The notes beneath the pieces are model-generated. The model saw only the letters and a program-made list of their open reading frames with translations, had not been told where the DNA came from and made no database searches. The translations under genes were made by a program, and so were the position numbers. Below are positions 15,346-25,679 of a DNA stretch of 64,000 nucleotides, one piece after another. Every line of letters begins with the position of its first letter. The stretch's first letter is position 1. The DNA comes from Paenibacillus sp. SC116 (lineage in GTDB: Bacteria > Bacillota > Bacilli > Paenibacillales > Paenibacillaceae). The stretch lies in assembly GCF_024733555.1 (NCBI RefSeq), contig NZ_JANIOF010000003.1, positions 248,001-312,000 on the forward strand. Reading direction: 5' to 3'.

Positions 15346-18300
15346 TTATTCTTCTTCCTCGTCAACTAAAATGACATCCAACGTTGTAGTTGAGAGGGAG
15401 GTAATGGTAAAAGGAACGAGCCTCGTTCGTTTGTCGGGGTACGAGAATTGAGCTGTATATGTTCCGGGATCGAGACCGAATACCCCGTACTGGCCTTGCT
15501 CGTTTGTAATAACGGTCCTTAGCGGGATTTGGCCTGCCACGAAAATAATAACGAGTGCTCGGAATAGAGGGCGGGACTGTTCATCGCGGACAACTCCAGT
15601 TAGGTTGCCTGGCAGTGAGCTGAGGGTAAAGTCTACATTGAGGAGTTGGCCTGCCGCAAGAACGACTTGTTGAACTTGAGAACCGAATCCAGGTGCAGTT
15701 ACGGTAATGAAGTACGTTCCCGGCCGTAAGCTGCCAATCTGGAATCGACCTTCCCCATCGGTTAATCCGATCCCAGTTACGGTGCGGTTCTCATTCAGCA
15801 CTTGGACAATTGCCCCTACGATTGGATTGTTCGCTTCTCGATCCAGCACTCTTCCTGTTACAGTAGCTGGATTTGGAGGAAGCGTGAAATTAAGAGTTGC
15901 CTGTTGATTCGGGGCTAAGTCTGCGGATTGTTCTTCGAATTGTTGATTTGGCAGCTGGGCATATACGGCTACGTCCCCGGGAACGGCATTGTTGACGAGA
16001 TAGGCCCCACCAGGGAATGTCTGCACTTCGCGAACTACGGTATTGTTGGCATCGATCACGCGCACGATTCCGTTTTGAGCTTCATTTACTACAGTAGGTG
16101 GAGTAGGAGGGACAGGTATGGTTGGTCGTACAGTTCCTTGCACGACAGGTGCATTTGGTTGAAGCACGACATCAACTTGAACGCGCTCACCAATTCCGAT
16201 GAGCACAGATGTGGTGTAGGCAGAGAAGTTAGGAGCGGTAAAGGATAGCGTGTAATTGCCAGTAGGGAGATTGCCGATGCGGTACGTTCCGTCAGGTCCT
16301 GTTGTCACCGTTGCTAAGGGATCTCCAAATACGTTGAAGATTCGGATCGCTACGATCGTGTTGGCTACTGGACTTAACCCTGTTTGGCTGCGCACTGTAC
16401 CTGCAACTTCACCTGGAATGGCGGTTAAGGCAAAGCTAAGTCTTGTATTCGTACCCGGCTCTATAGTGAAGCTTGCCGATTGTGAGGAAAAGCCTCGTTC
16501 AGATGCAACTGCTTTGTACGTCCCTGGGGATAATCCCTCTGCCATGTACTGTCCGATTGAGTCGGTTAAGTGAGTGGAAAGAAGCGTATTGCGAGAATCA
16601 AAAATCTGGATGGCAGCGCTTGGCAGCGTGTTGCCAGTCGCCACATCGGTTACAATGCCGAATACCCCGCCTGCATTTTGCTGCAATATAAAGTTTACAT
16701 TTTGTGACGCTCCAGCTGGGAGCTGCACTGCCTGAGATTGCTCTCCATACCCGATATGCTCGCATGTGATTGATCCTGTACCAGGCTGCAGGTTAGGAAA
16801 TTGATAGGAACCCTCCTGTCCAGTTAACACAGAGGTCACAATCTCTCCCGTCTCCATTTTAAACGCGATGGTAGATCCGCTTAATGGTTGATTGGTTGAG
16901 GCATCTAGCACATTTCCGGTTACAGCAGATAAAAGAGTACTCACGGTAAGGGTGAGAGGGATTGTTAATCCGGTAGTTACCTGAACAGGTACGGCTGTAG
17001 CGGCAAAGCCGGGTGCATTGACGCTGACTTGATAATTTCCGGTCGGCAAATCTTGGACTGTAAATGTTCCGTTGCTATTTGCGACTATGGTTTCGAACAG
17101 GGCTCCCTTCTCGTCATAAATGCGGATATTGATACTGTTTCCAGTAACGGGAGCACCAGAGGTTGTTACAACGTTTCCGTTAATTCGTCCGAAGGAAGGA
17201 TCTAATAAGATATTGGCTGTTGTATTGACGCCACTTTGAATGATCTCGCCTAATTCCTGTGTAGCATAGCCATCAGCACGAATAATAAGAGAATAGGAGC
17301 CAGCAGGCAGATCGACAAAGGTAAAGTTGCCGAATATGCTCGTAACCGTCGCTTCGAGCAGAACACCTTGGGCATCAGGTGTACGGATACTAATGCTTGC
17401 GCCGCTGATCACTTCACCAGTTACACGATCTCGCACATTACCGCTAATGGAACCTGGGTTAGGGATAAGAACAAAGTTAATATTGCTGAGTGATGCGCCA
17501 GGAGTCAGGGCAACACCGTCGACCAGCGTTGAAAAATTAGGGGCTGATATGACGACGGAGTGATTGCCTGGAGGGAGATTGCTAATAAAATAGTTTCCAG
17601 CAATATCAGATAGTCCGATTGAAAGAATGTTCTCATTGTTGTCGAGTACGCGCAGCTGCGCATTCGTGATAGGCAATCCGTTAGAACTTGTAATCGTACC
17701 GCTGAACTGGGCGGGATTAGGCTGGAGTGTAATGTTTAATTCGGTGGTTGCATTTGAATTTACGAATGCTCCAGCTGTAGAAGCCGCATACTCAGGTGCT
17801 AAAGCAGCGATCTCATAATTGCCAGGTGCCAGGTTGGTGAATGTGTAGCGCCCATTCTCATCGGTGGCCACGACAGCGATAAAGATATGGTTGCCATTAT
17901 ACAGCTTCACAATTGCATTTGGGACATTCGGAGTAATGAGGCCGGTAATGGTTCCAGGTTGCGGGACCAATCCAATGGCAGTCGGTGTGGTAAGTCCGGG
18001 TTGAACGATGACTCCGACTGTATTCGCTTGATAGCCATCTGTACTTGCCGTAACCGTATATTGATCAGGTGGGAGACTAGAAAATGTGAACTGCCCGTTA
18101 CTGTCGGTAACGGTGACAGCTAGTCGGAAGCCATTCGCATTGACGACCTTTGCAAGGGCACCGACCAATGGCAAGTTTGTCTGACTATCGAATACACTGC
18201 CTGTTACGCTGCCTGGATTCGGATTGAGGCCAATCGTAATCGGTGTCGTTGCATTGGGAAGCACCACAACATTAGCACCATCGATTTGGAATCCGTCGGC

Positions 18301-21102
18301 AATAACTGCGATCGTATACGTAGCTGGCAGGAGACCTGGGCTAAGGAAGTTGCCGTTGGCATCCGTATAAAGGGTGGACACCACCGTGCCGTTCTGATCG
18401 GAGAGGCGTATTTCCACGGCAGCGCCGCTAATAGGGAGTCCGTTCTGAAGGGAGATGACCTTACCTGAGATAAATCCAGGCTGTGATTGCAGCGTGATGG
18501 AGCATTCTGTGTTGGTATCGGCTATTACGGTAACGCTGCAAATGCCATTTTCGAATCCATCTGCTGTTACCGTTAAGACATACGTGCCTGGAGATAAAGA
18601 AGGTACGGAATAACTACCGTTCACATTGCTAATCACCCGAGTGATAACAGGGCCGCCTCCTGTGTTGCTGCGGACGGTTATCACTGCACTTGAAATAGGA
18701 CCTCCAGATGAGTCGGTAATTACACCGCTTACGGAACCCACTAATGGCTGTAGTGCAGCACTTGCTGTAGCAATTTGATGAGGAAGAACGATGGCGCCAA
18801 CGGTCGCTGTTCCATAACCAGCAGCACTGAAAGCTGCTTGATAATTTCCCGACCCAACATTGCTAATGAAGTACGCTCCGTTACTATCTGTCGTGGTGGA
18901 GAATACGAGCAGGTCATTGAACAAAATTCTCACGGATGCATCAGGCAATGGTTGCGTTGTGGATGCATCGGTGATGACGCCTTGGATGGAGCCTGCCAAT
19001 GGGCTTAATATGGCGCTGACAGGGGTTGACTGTCCCGGCAGAACGATGGCACCTACCGTTTGACTGGCATAACCTTGGCCGCTGAAGGATACCGAGTATG
19101 TTCCTGGCGGCAGGATGAAGTCTATCGTAAAGGTTCCAGCCGCATCTGTATTTGCGGTAGCTAGGGTAAGTCCAAGATTATTTACGATACGGATGCTTAT
19201 ATCTGCTAATGGCTGTCCTCCGTTATCTGTCACTGTTCCGGTAAGTGCCCCTGGGTTTGTCTGTAATTGAGCATTAAGCTGCAGACTAGTTCCTGGACTG
19301 ACGGTGACGCCCAACAATTGAACAGAATAGTTAACAGCAGTGAATCGAACTCTGTCATTACCGGGGGCGAGACCAGCAACAGCGTATGTCCCGTTCGCAT
19401 CCGTTACCGTTGTAGCGAAAACCAGTCGATTCGCTCCGAGTATTTCTACTAACGTTCCGGGAATCGGTAGACCCGTATCGACATCTGTGACGAGACCGGA
19501 TAAGCTGCCCGGATTCGGCTGTAGGACAAAGTTAACGGTATCTGTCTGTCCTCGCCCTAGGTTTTCGGAGACAACCTTGCTTTGAAAGCCGTTAAGGGAA
19601 GCGGATAAAGTATAGAAGTCGGGCATTAGGTTAGAGAGGATATATTGTCCATTTCCATCTGTGATGGCAGAGGCGATCGTGTGAGCGAGGGCGTCTTTCA
19701 GCAGGAGGGTGGCTCCAGCTAAAGGCGCATTGTTGTTGTCGGTAATCGTACCTTGCACGGCAGCGGGAAGTGGCGTAAGAAATACAGTGTTTGCTGTACC
19801 TTGGCCAGCTGTAATCGTCACGCTCGTATCCGTTATGGAGTAGCCTGCTCCCGAGGCATCAGCTCTTAGTGTGTAGGCTCTTGGAGGCAATTCGGAGAAG
19901 CCGTAGGCACCTCCTATATCCGAGGTAGTCGTACGAATCACATTGAGCGCCGCATCTAGTAAGCTCAGGACGACACCTTGAATCGGCAAGCCAGTTGAAC
20001 GGTCCAGTACGGTTCCTGATGCAGAGCCCGTTGTCGGGGCGAGGGCTACATTAACGGTTACCTCTGTACTTCCGCTGTTAATCGGAGTTCCGCTAAATGA
20101 ATCAATGCCAGTTGCTGTTCCTCGATTAAGCGTCCTTACCCCGCCGTTAACAGTCGTGAACTGACCGTTCAGTTGGATAGGCAGCGTTATCGATGCTCCT
20201 GCAGCAAGATTACCAATATTCCATGTAATCGTCTTATTGAGTGGATTGTAAGTAGCCATTGTATTGCCTGGGGCAACAAATGTCACACTAACCACTTGCT
20301 CCAGCGTAATTATACTAGAGGCGAACACAAGATTGGCTGCGCTTTTACCCGTGTTCGTTACGGTGAGCGCTTCTTGCCATACGGAGAGAGCGCCTACGGC
20401 AACCGAAGTCGGACCCGATGTAATGGTTTTGGAAACCGTTAAGGAAGCTCGCACGTTCGTTGAGGCGGGAGTTGTCGGGTTACTGAATGCTTGACTGAAG
20501 CTGAAGCCTTGGGCTTGAAGGGTATCCTTGTTGAAGTTGTTGTTGTTCGTGGCAGTGAAGAAGAGCATGCGTATAGGGGTAGTTGCTGTGATGCCAAGTG
20601 TAGAGAAGAAAAGGGCGGAAGGGATGAAAAAGTCGAGGAAGTAATCAGGGTTGCCGCTAAAATTAGAGCCATCCCCGGTTAGCCGTGCACGAACGATATC
20701 GTAGTTAATAATCGGCAGGCTCACATTTGGGCTTCCTCTTCCATCTGTCCCTTCAGCAGGGTCGTTCCAGGAATTGTTCTCCTTGATCGTGTTTTGGACG
20801 AGATCCAGCGTTGTTCGCAGGCCATTGACGGCGATGAGCCATTCATACGTGGCAGGATTATTGTCCGTATCGAACAGAAATCCCCAGGCGAAGTTACTAA
20901 AGCCCGTCTTTTGTCGCGGATCACCGTTCAATCGCATTCGGAAGTACATATTGGTGCCGTCATAGGCCATATACACGGCCGGAAAGGCATCACTTCCTAC
21001 GATATCCGTATCAATGGGATTTACATCGCCAGCAGGATCGATGAGCGGTGTTGTTCCCTGCAGAAGGGGGCTGAATTGGGAGTCACTTGGAAATGTAACC
21101 AA
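15346..21102 (-). CDS. Giant protein with 18 carboxypeptidase-regulatory-type repeats
   Basis: A 1918-residue protein. Residues 1 to about 220 form a unique N-terminal domain (AVYMAYDGTNMYFRMRLNGDP, GFLFDTDNNPATYEWL) resembling carbohydrate-binding-like beta-sandwiches. Residues about 220-350 resemble DUF11 (SLTVSKTITSGP ... ITWNIGNLAAGASITLPI). From about 355 to the end I count 18 repeats of about 84 residues, each with G-x-V-x-G-x-V-x-D, ATTxTDxNGxYxFxxLPPGxYxVxxxAxGF and a third strand, as in CarboxypepD_reg/prealbumin-like domains. The tail is acidic (DEEEE). No signal peptide, SLH domain, LPXTG motif or membrane helix is visible. The TTG start has AAAGGAT 9 bases upstream. It is likely a long fibrous surface or spore-associated protein; export is unexplained. 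Confidence 0.85.
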   Translation of the reverse strand: MVTFPSDSQFSPLLQGTTPLIDPAGDVNPIDTDIVGSDAFPAVYMAYDGTNMYFRMRLNGDPRQKTGFSNFAWGFLFDTDNNPATYEWLIAVNGLRTTLDLVQNTIKENNSWNDPAEGTDGRGSPNVSLPIINYDIVRARLTGDGSNFSGNPDYFLDFFIPSALFFSTLGITATTPIRMLFFTATNNNNFNKDTLQAQGFSFSQAFSNPTTPASTNVRASLTVSKTITSGPTSVAVGALSVWQEALTVTNTGKSAANLVFASSIITLEQVVSVTFVAPGNTMATYNPLNKTITWNIGNLAAGASITLPIQLNGQFTTVNGGVRTLNRGTATGIDSFSGTPINSGSTEVTVNVALAPTTGSASGTVLDRSTGLPIQGVVLSLLDAALNVIRTTTSDIGGAYGFSELPPRAYTLRADASGAGYSITDTSVTITAGQGTANTVFLTPLPAAVQGTITDNNNAPLAGATLLLKDALAHTIASAITDGNGQYILSNLMPDFYTLSASLNGFQSKVVSENLGRGQTDTVNFVLQPNPGSLSGLVTDVDTGLPIPGTLVEILGANRLVFATTVTDANGTYAVAGLAPGNDRVRFTAVNYSVQLLGVTVSPGTSLQLNAQLQTNPGALTGTVTDNGGQPLADISIRIVNNLGLTLATANTDAAGTFTIDFILPPGTYSVSFSGQGYASQTVGAIVLPGQSTPVSAILSPLAGSIQGVITDASTTQPLPDASVRILFNDLLVFSTTTDSNGAYFISNVGSGNYQAAFSAAGYGTATVGAIVLPHQIATASAALQPLVGSVSGVITDSSGGPISSAVITVRSNTGGGPVITRVISNVNGSYSVPSLSPGTYVLTVTADGFENGICSVTVIADTNTECSITLQSQPGFISGKVISLQNGLPISGAAVEIRLSDQNGTVVSTLYTDANGNFLSPGLLPATYTIAVIADGFQIDGANVVVLPNATTPITIGLNPNPGSVTGSVFDSQTNLPLVGALAKVVNANGFRLAVTVTDSNGQFTFSSLPPDQYTVTASTDGYQANTVGVIVQPGLTTPTAIGLVPQPGTITGLITPNVPNAIVKLYNGNHIFIAVVATDENGRYTFTNLAPGNYEIAALAPEYAASTAGAFVNSNATTELNITLQPNPAQFSGTITSSNGLPITNAQLRVLDNNENILSIGLSDIAGNYFISNLPPGNHSVVISAPNFSTLVDGVALTPGASLSNINFVLIPNPGSISGNVRDRVTGEVISGASISIRTPDAQGVLLEATVTSIFGNFTFVDLPAGSYSLIIRADGYATQELGEIIQSGVNTTANILLDPSFGRINGNVVTTSGAPVTGNSINIRIYDEKGALFETIVANSNGTFTVQDLPTGNYQVSVNAPGFAATAVPVQVTTGLTIPLTLTVSTLLSAVTGNVLDASTNQPLSGSTIAFKMETGEIVTSVLTGQEGSYQFPNLQPGTGSITCEHIGYGEQSQAVQLPAGASQNVNFILQQNAGGVFGIVTDVATGNTLPSAAIQIFDSRNTLLSTHLTDSIGQYMAEGLSPGTYKAVASERGFSSQSASFTIEPGTNTRLSFALTAIPGEVAGTVRSQTGLSPVANTIVAIRIFNVFGDPLATVTTGPDGTYRIGNLPTGNYTLSFTAPNFSAYTTSVLIGIGERVQVDVVLQPNAPVVQGTVRPTIPVPPTPPTVVNEAQNGIVRVIDANNTVVREVQTFPGGAYLVNNAVPGDVAVYAQLPNQQFEEQSADLAPNQQATLNFTLPPNPATVTGRVLDREANNPIVGAIVQVLNENRTVTGIGLTDGEGRFQIGSLRPGTYFITVTAPGFGSQVQQVVLAAGQLLNVDFTLSSLPGNLTGVVRDEQSRPLFRALVIIFVAGQIPLRTVITNEQGQYGVFGLDPGTYTAQFSYPDKRTRLVPFTITSLSTTTLDVILVDEEEE

Positions 21103-21348
21103 CAGCGTTCATCCTTTCTACCTGTGATATGCCTATGGAATCGGGCATCTTAACTAAGCATGTCTGCCTAGCTGTACAACTATCCCTATAGCATATGGCT
21201 AGCGGTATCGAAGGAAAGTGGCAGTTGACCGAATGCTAACACACATTTTACAGCGACGTCTTCTTTCGTGGGAAGAGTGGCTTTACATCTCCTATATTAT
21301 TAAATCTGTAAACTCTTAAACTCCTAGAGATATAGAGCTCTAGCTCTC

Positions 21349-21819
21349 TCAAATGGTTGCGTAAATAAATAAGACTAGGACGACAATAGATAAGATCGTA
21401 AACGGCTTCTTGTTTTGCCTTTTGTGTGCTACCCAAAATCCGTAAGAGCATACTAGGGCAATGCTAGTATAAGCCAACAAAAATAGCATCCCTTCTGGAG
21501 AAAATGCAAACCATATCGTAGTGAAAGCAAGGTATCCCATCATTATGGGAACTAACATAACGGGGATGAATCCTAGGATGACAAAGAGTAGAGTCTGCAG
21601 CCAAAAGGAATATCTATTTAGGGAACGAAGGACAGCTACTGCTATGGAGTATAGAAGAATTCCGACTGTGAAAAAGGCAGGTGCAGTCCACGTTATTAGC
21701 TTGTTAATCTCATTAAATGTTTCCCCGTATAAAGCCCAAAGAGAAGCAATATAAACGATTATCCCTGTAAAGTAACCAGTAATGGCAACCCATATGTAAA
21801 ACCAATCGGATCGCTTCAT
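21349..21819 (-). CDS. Small multi-helix membrane protein, second of two paralogues
   Basis: About 156 residues with five predicted helices; it matches the protein at 10197-10673 along its whole length (MKRSDWFYIWVAITGY, LITWTAPAFFTVGILLYS, FSPEGMLFLLAYTSIAL, end NKKPFTILSI). The ATG at 21819 is chosen because AGGAGG stands 8 bases upstream; a longer frame reaching 21870 has no ribosome binding site. Function unknown. Two copies on the same strand 11 kb apart bracket the accessory region. Confidence 0.75.
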   Translation of the reverse strand: MKRSDWFYIWVAITGYFTGIIVYIASLWALYGETFNEINKLITWTAPAFFTVGILLYSIAVAVLRSLNRYSFWLQTLLFVILGFIPVMLVPIMMGYLAFTTIWFAFSPEGMLFLLAYTSIALVCSYGFWVAHKRQNKKPFTILSIVVLVLFIYATI

Positions 21820-21931
21820 GTCAAAAACCTCCTGAATGAATGGATGAATGGACAATTGATTAGCAATCATATATACGTGAACTTTGTATAAGATGTTTCC
21901 TTCTTGAGTGGGACATGAAGTTTATGGAGAA

Positions 21932-21968
21932 GAGCCTAACCTGACTTGCTGCCGGGCTAGGCTTTTTT
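21932..21968 (+). terminator. Orphan + strand terminator in a 526-base gap
   Basis: AGCCTA(ACC) ... (GGGC)TAGGCT followed by TTTTTTG. No + strand gene precedes it; the nearest neighbours on both sides are on the minus strand. A small RNA or a remnant is possible. The rest of 21820-22345 shows no gene that I can support. Confidence 0.5.
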
Positions 21969-22345
21969 GTGTATGGATCGAAGATACGACTTCGAAGCAT
22001 GCTTTTATTTTTTTTAGAAATAACAATTCGAATAGCCTCAGTGATGGCTCAACTCGCACAGCTTGAAACGGACTTCTAGCCATGATGTTCCGTTTGTTTC
22101 CTCTAACGAACGCTATTGACGTTATGTTAACGAAATTGTACATAGTAGAATTTTAACGGTTACGAGAGAGCTTATTTCAGTAATAATAGGGAAGAACATT
22201 GATTTATTAGATAAATAAGCTCACAGATATCCTTTATATTTAAAAATAAGCAAATATAAGCCGGATAGCCTCTGTGGCAACCGTTAGCGTCATGCAATTG
22301 AACGTACCGATAGAGTTGCTGCCAATTGAACATTTTAATACACGG

Positions 22346-23341
22346 TTAATCAGCAGAACCGGATTTAAGCTGCTGTTTGAATTGGGCTGTTAGTAATGGC
22401 ACGACTTCAAATAAATCACCCACGATGCCATAATCGGCAATTTGAAAGATAGGAGCATCAGGGTCTTTATTGATCGCAATGATAACCCGAGATTGGCTCA
22501 TGCCAGCGACATGCTGAATTGCGCCGCTAATGCCGCAGGCGATGTATAGTTCGGGCGTGACGACCTTGCCCGTCTGGCCAATTTGCAGCGCGTAGTCGCA
22601 ATAGCCCGCGTCGCAGGCACCGCGAGATGCGCCGACTGCGCCGTTCAGCACCTCGGCCAACTCTTCGAGTGGCTTGAAGCCTGCTGTGCTTTTGATGCCG
22701 CGCCCACCTGAGATGACGATCTTCGCTTCGCTCAGATCGACTCGTCCTGCTGCTTGCGTGACGACATCTCGAATGACGGTGCGCAGTGTTGGAGCAGGGT
22801 AGGCAATGTTCACTACAGGTGCGGTGCGACCTGCCTCACAAGACGGGAGCGGGAAATTGTTCGGTCGGACGGTAACGACGGACTGGGCAGAGGTGAACGT
22901 CCGCTGCTCGAATGCTTTGCCAGCGTAAATGGGACGAGTGTAGAGGATGCTGCCGCTTGCAGCATCGGTTTCCAAAGCGATGATGTCAGAGATTTGGCCG
23001 GCTTGAAGCGAGGCTGCGGATAGCGGAGCAAGGTCTTTGCCGATGGATGTGTGGCCGAAAAAGATTGCCTTTGGCTGGGCAGCTTGAATGACCTCTTGCA
23101 GCGAAGCATCGTAAGCTTCGGCGTTATAGTGCCTTAGGTCGTCGTGCTCGACTACATATACATGATCCGCTCCATAAGCGGCGAGCTCATTGGCGAAGCG
23201 GGATACATCGTTTCCGATTAAGACAGAGGCAACCGTTGAGCCTTCACCTGAAGCTTGCCGTGCAGCAGTAATGACTTCGAAGGATACTTGCCGCAAGGCG
23301 CCTCCTTTTACTTCAGCTATCGCGAGATATACAGTAGTCAT
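22346..23341 (-). CDS. etfA: Electron transfer flavoprotein, alpha subunit
   Basis: A 331-residue protein with the EtfA FAD domain: [14 protein letters not shown] near residue 205 and the family signature [39 protein letters not shown] near residues 270-310. With EtfB it accepts electrons from acyl-CoA dehydrogenases in the cytoplasm and passes them to the quinone pool through an ETF oxidoreductase. AAGGAGG precedes the ATG by 10 bases, and EtfB lies 21 bases upstream in the same operon. The divergent fadA-fadE pair supplies its electron donor (FadE). Confidence 0.95.
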   Translation of the reverse strand: MTTVYLAIAEVKGGALRQVSFEVITAARQASGEGSTVASVLIGNDVSRFANELAAYGADHVYVVEHDDLRHYNAEAYDASLQEVIQAAQPKAIFFGHTSIGKDLAPLSAASLQAGQISDIIALETDAASGSILYTRPIYAGKAFEQRTFTSAQSVVTVRPNNFPLPSCEAGRTAPVVNIAYPAPTLRTVIRDVVTQAAGRVDLSEAKIVISGGRGIKSTAGFKPLEELAEVLNGAVGASRGACDAGYCDYALQIGQTGKVVTPELYIACGISGAIQHVAGMSQSRVIIAINKDPDAPIFQIADYGIVGDLFEVVPLLTAQFKQQLKSGSAD

Positions 23342-23362
23342 ATTTTCAACGCCTCCTTATCG

Positions 23363-24127
23363 TTAAGTGAACAGCTTGGCTTCCGTTTGCAGCAGTCCAA
23401 TAAGCTGCTGGGATTGCTCCACTGGAGTACCTGACAATCGTTTACCTGCCTGACGTGGCGGAGGAGTGGATACCCTGACTCGCGCGGTGAGTGGCTGGAT
23501 GGTGGGCGAGTCGCAGTCCGAAAGCGATAGCTGCTGCAAAGGCTTGCGCTTTGCTTTCATGATGCCTTGCAGCGAAGGATAGCGCGGCTCGTTCAGCCCT
23601 TGTTGAGCGGTAAATAGAGCAGGCAAGGCTGCTGTAAGCTGCTCGGTATCGCCTTCTGCATCACGCTCAATTTCAGCTTGCCCGCCTTGGATGACAAGTT
23701 TCGTAATCGAACCAACATGAGGGATGCTTAACAACTTGGCGAGTCGAATCGCAACCTGCCCACTTCCGTTATCGACGGAGAAATTGCCGCCAAGAATAAG
23801 GTCGAATGCTTGCTTGCTTACGTACGCATGAAGAATTTGTGCGACAGCATGTTCATCGAGCACGGCTCCTTCATCGCTAATAAGAACGGCTTCATCTGCG
23901 CCCATTGCCAATGCGGTGCGCAGTGCCTCAGTGGCTCGTTCAGGGCCTATTGCAATGACTGTTACTTTCCCACCGTGCTCGTCACGTAGCTGAATAGCTT
24001 GTTCTACCGCATATTCATCATAGGGGTTGAGCACGAACTTAACGCCATCTTCCGAGATCGATCCCTGATCGATAACAATCTTTTCTTCGGTATCGAAAGT
24101 CTGTTTCGCCAACACGATAATGTTCAT
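23363..24127 (-). CDS. etfB: Electron transfer flavoprotein, beta subunit
   Basis: A 254-residue EtfB with MNIIVLAKQTFDTEEKIVI at the start, NPYDEYAVEQAIQLRDEHGGKVTVIAIGP and the AMGADEAVLISD nucleotide-binding region. It forms the heterodimer with EtfA encoded just downstream. The ATG at 24127 is chosen because AAAGGAGTGG lies 9 bases upstream; a longer frame to 24157 has no support. Expression with the divergent fadA-fadE genes from a shared control region is likely. Confidence 0.93.
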   Translation of the reverse strand: MNIIVLAKQTFDTEEKIVIDQGSISEDGVKFVLNPYDEYAVEQAIQLRDEHGGKVTVIAIGPERATEALRTALAMGADEAVLISDEGAVLDEHAVAQILHAYVSKQAFDLILGGNFSVDNGSGQVAIRLAKLLSIPHVGSITKLVIQGGQAEIERDAEGDTEQLTAALPALFTAQQGLNEPRYPSLQGIMKAKRKPLQQLSLSDCDSPTIQPLTARVRVSTPPPRQAGKRLSGTPVEQSQQLIGLLQTEAKLFT

Positions 24128-24432
24128 CGCAGATACCACTCCTTTCATGGCTTTCATTCGCTAACCATAGCAAGCAATTTTACTATTAAACGCGTCCTTC
24201 GTTATATATATGGCTTAACCTCAGATCCTATTTCTTTGTGTATACGGAACAGAGAGGGGAGAATATCCTTCTTTTGCTTAAAATATATATCAATCATACT
24301 GCCGGAAATAGATGCCTTCTTAGCGATATGAGTCCCATTAATTACAATTTTCAATATTACGATAAATGAATATTCACTCATGATTGGAGGCTTAATGAAG
24401 CGCCATTTTATTGCATGAGGAGAGAGACCACC
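24128..24432. other. Divergent control region of etfBA and fadA-fadE
   Basis: A 305-base AT-rich region between divergent beta-oxidation operons. No gene is seen. It contains the palindrome at 24367-24376 and must hold two promoters; I could not assign -35/-10 pairs with confidence. Confidence 0.5.
24367..24376. promoter_or_regulatory. Candidate FadR-type operator
   Basis: TGAATATTCA is a perfect palindrome, extended by ACTCAT on the right. It resembles the TGAATGA-N-TCATTCA type sites bound by the TetR-family FadR of B. subtilis, whose regulon contains both etfBA and fadNAE. Position 57 bases upstream of fadA fits an operator. Confidence 0.4.
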
Positions 24433-25623
24433 ATGAGAGAAGCTGTTATCGTTTCTATCGTGCGTACCCCTATTGGGAAAGCGAAGCGCGGTAGCTTTGC
24501 TCATACGCGTGCTGAAGATCTGGGGCGAGTTGTCATCGAAGAGGCCATTCGACGCGTCCCTGGCTTGAGCAAAAGTGAGATCGAGGATGTCATTATCGGT
24601 TGTGCGATGCCAGAAGGCGAACAGGGCTTGAACTTCGCCCGTATCATATCCCTTTTTGCGGGCTTGCCGGAAACAGTTCCTGCCGTAACGATTAATCGTT
24701 TCTGTTCTTCTGGCTTGCAGTCAATTGCTTATGCTGCCGAGCGCATTATGCTAGGGCTGGCTGATGTTATTGTAGCGGGCGGCGTAGAGAGCATGAGCCA
24801 TGTGCCCATGACAGGCTTCAAGCTCGCGCCGCATCCGCGGCTGATGGCGAAGATGCCCGAAGTTTACATGGGCGTGGGCCATACGGCGGAACGCGTTGCG
24901 GAGCGATATGGCATTAGCCGCGAAGATCAGGACAGCTTCGCCGTGAGCAGTCATCGCAAAGCAGCTGCTGCCCTTGCCACAGGCAAGTTCCGCGAGGAAA
25001 CGGTCGCTGTAGCGACTACAGTAAAGGGAGTCGGGACGAACGGTCGACCTTGGGAGCGTGCGGTGACGGTGGAAGTGGATGAAGGTGTACGTGCTGATAC
25101 AACGCCAGAAGGATTAGCGAAGCTTAAGCCGTCCTTTCAACTAGGGGGCACAGTAACGGCTGGGAATGCTTCGCAGATGAGCGATGGCGCGGCTGCGGCT
25201 GTTGTGATGAGTCGCCAAAAATCGGAAGCGCTAGGCTTGAAGCCGATGGCGGCTTTTCGCTCTTTTGCTCTTGCAGGTGTAGCACCAGAAATTATGGGTG
25301 TTGGCCCGATTGAAGCTATACCGAAGGCACTCAAGCAGGCCGGTATTACGAAGGAACAGGTTGCTTTGTATGAATTGAACGAAGCATTTGCCTCTCAATG
25401 CTTGGCCGTAATTCGCGATTTAGAGCTGGATGAGAGTCTCGTAAATGTGAACGGGGGCGCGATTGCATTAGGGCATCCGCTTGGCTGCACAGGAACGAAG
25501 CTGACAGCCACATTGATCCATGAGCTGCACCGTCGTGGCGGTGGCTATGGTGTCGTATCGATGTGCATAGGCGGCGGTATGGGGGCTGCGGGCGTGTTTG
25601 AGGTGTTTGGCGCTGAACGATAA
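24433..25623 (+). CDS. fadA: Acetyl-CoA C-acyltransferase (3-ketoacyl-CoA thiolase)
   Basis: A 396-residue thiolase with the acyl-accepting Cys91 (NRFCSSGLQ), NEAFA, the GHPLGCTG motif and the general-base Cys in [12 protein letters not shown] near the C-terminus. It catalyses the last step of the beta-oxidation cycle. The start is the ATG preceded by GAGGAGAGA at good spacing; a frame start 18 bases upstream lacks a ribosome binding site. It is followed 56 bases later by fadE. The usual fadN (hydroxyacyl-CoA dehydrogenase/enoyl hydratase) is not adjacent, unlike in B. subtilis fadNAE. Confidence 0.93.
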   Translation: MREAVIVSIVRTPIGKAKRGSFAHTRAEDLGRVVIEEAIRRVPGLSKSEIEDVIIGCAMPEGEQGLNFARIISLFAGLPETVPAVTINRFCSSGLQSIAYAAERIMLGLADVIVAGGVESMSHVPMTGFKLAPHPRLMAKMPEVYMGVGHTAERVAERYGISREDQDSFAVSSHRKAAAALATGKFREETVAVATTVKGVGTNGRPWERAVTVEVDEGVRADTTPEGLAKLKPSFQLGGTVTAGNASQMSDGAAAAVVMSRQKSEALGLKPMAAFRSFALAGVAPEIMGVGPIEAIPKALKQAGITKEQVALYELNEAFASQCLAVIRDLELDESLVNVNGGAIALGHPLGCTGTKLTATLIHELHRRGGGYGVVSMCIGGGMGAAGVFEVFGAER

Positions 25624-25679
25624 GGTTTGATGACATTTATACTAGCAGGCTATTTTTTGCGTGGAAGGGGCGTTGGGAT

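Noticed and set aside
15346..21102. DNA-level tandem repeat or satellite
   Set aside because: The 18 repeats are visible at protein level but their DNA is well diverged, so this is an old coding repeat rather than a recent tandem duplication.
21870..21922. Upstream extension of the second paralogous membrane protein to 21870
   Set aside because: The extra 17 residues are absent from the paralogue, and AGGAGG fits only the ATG at 21819.
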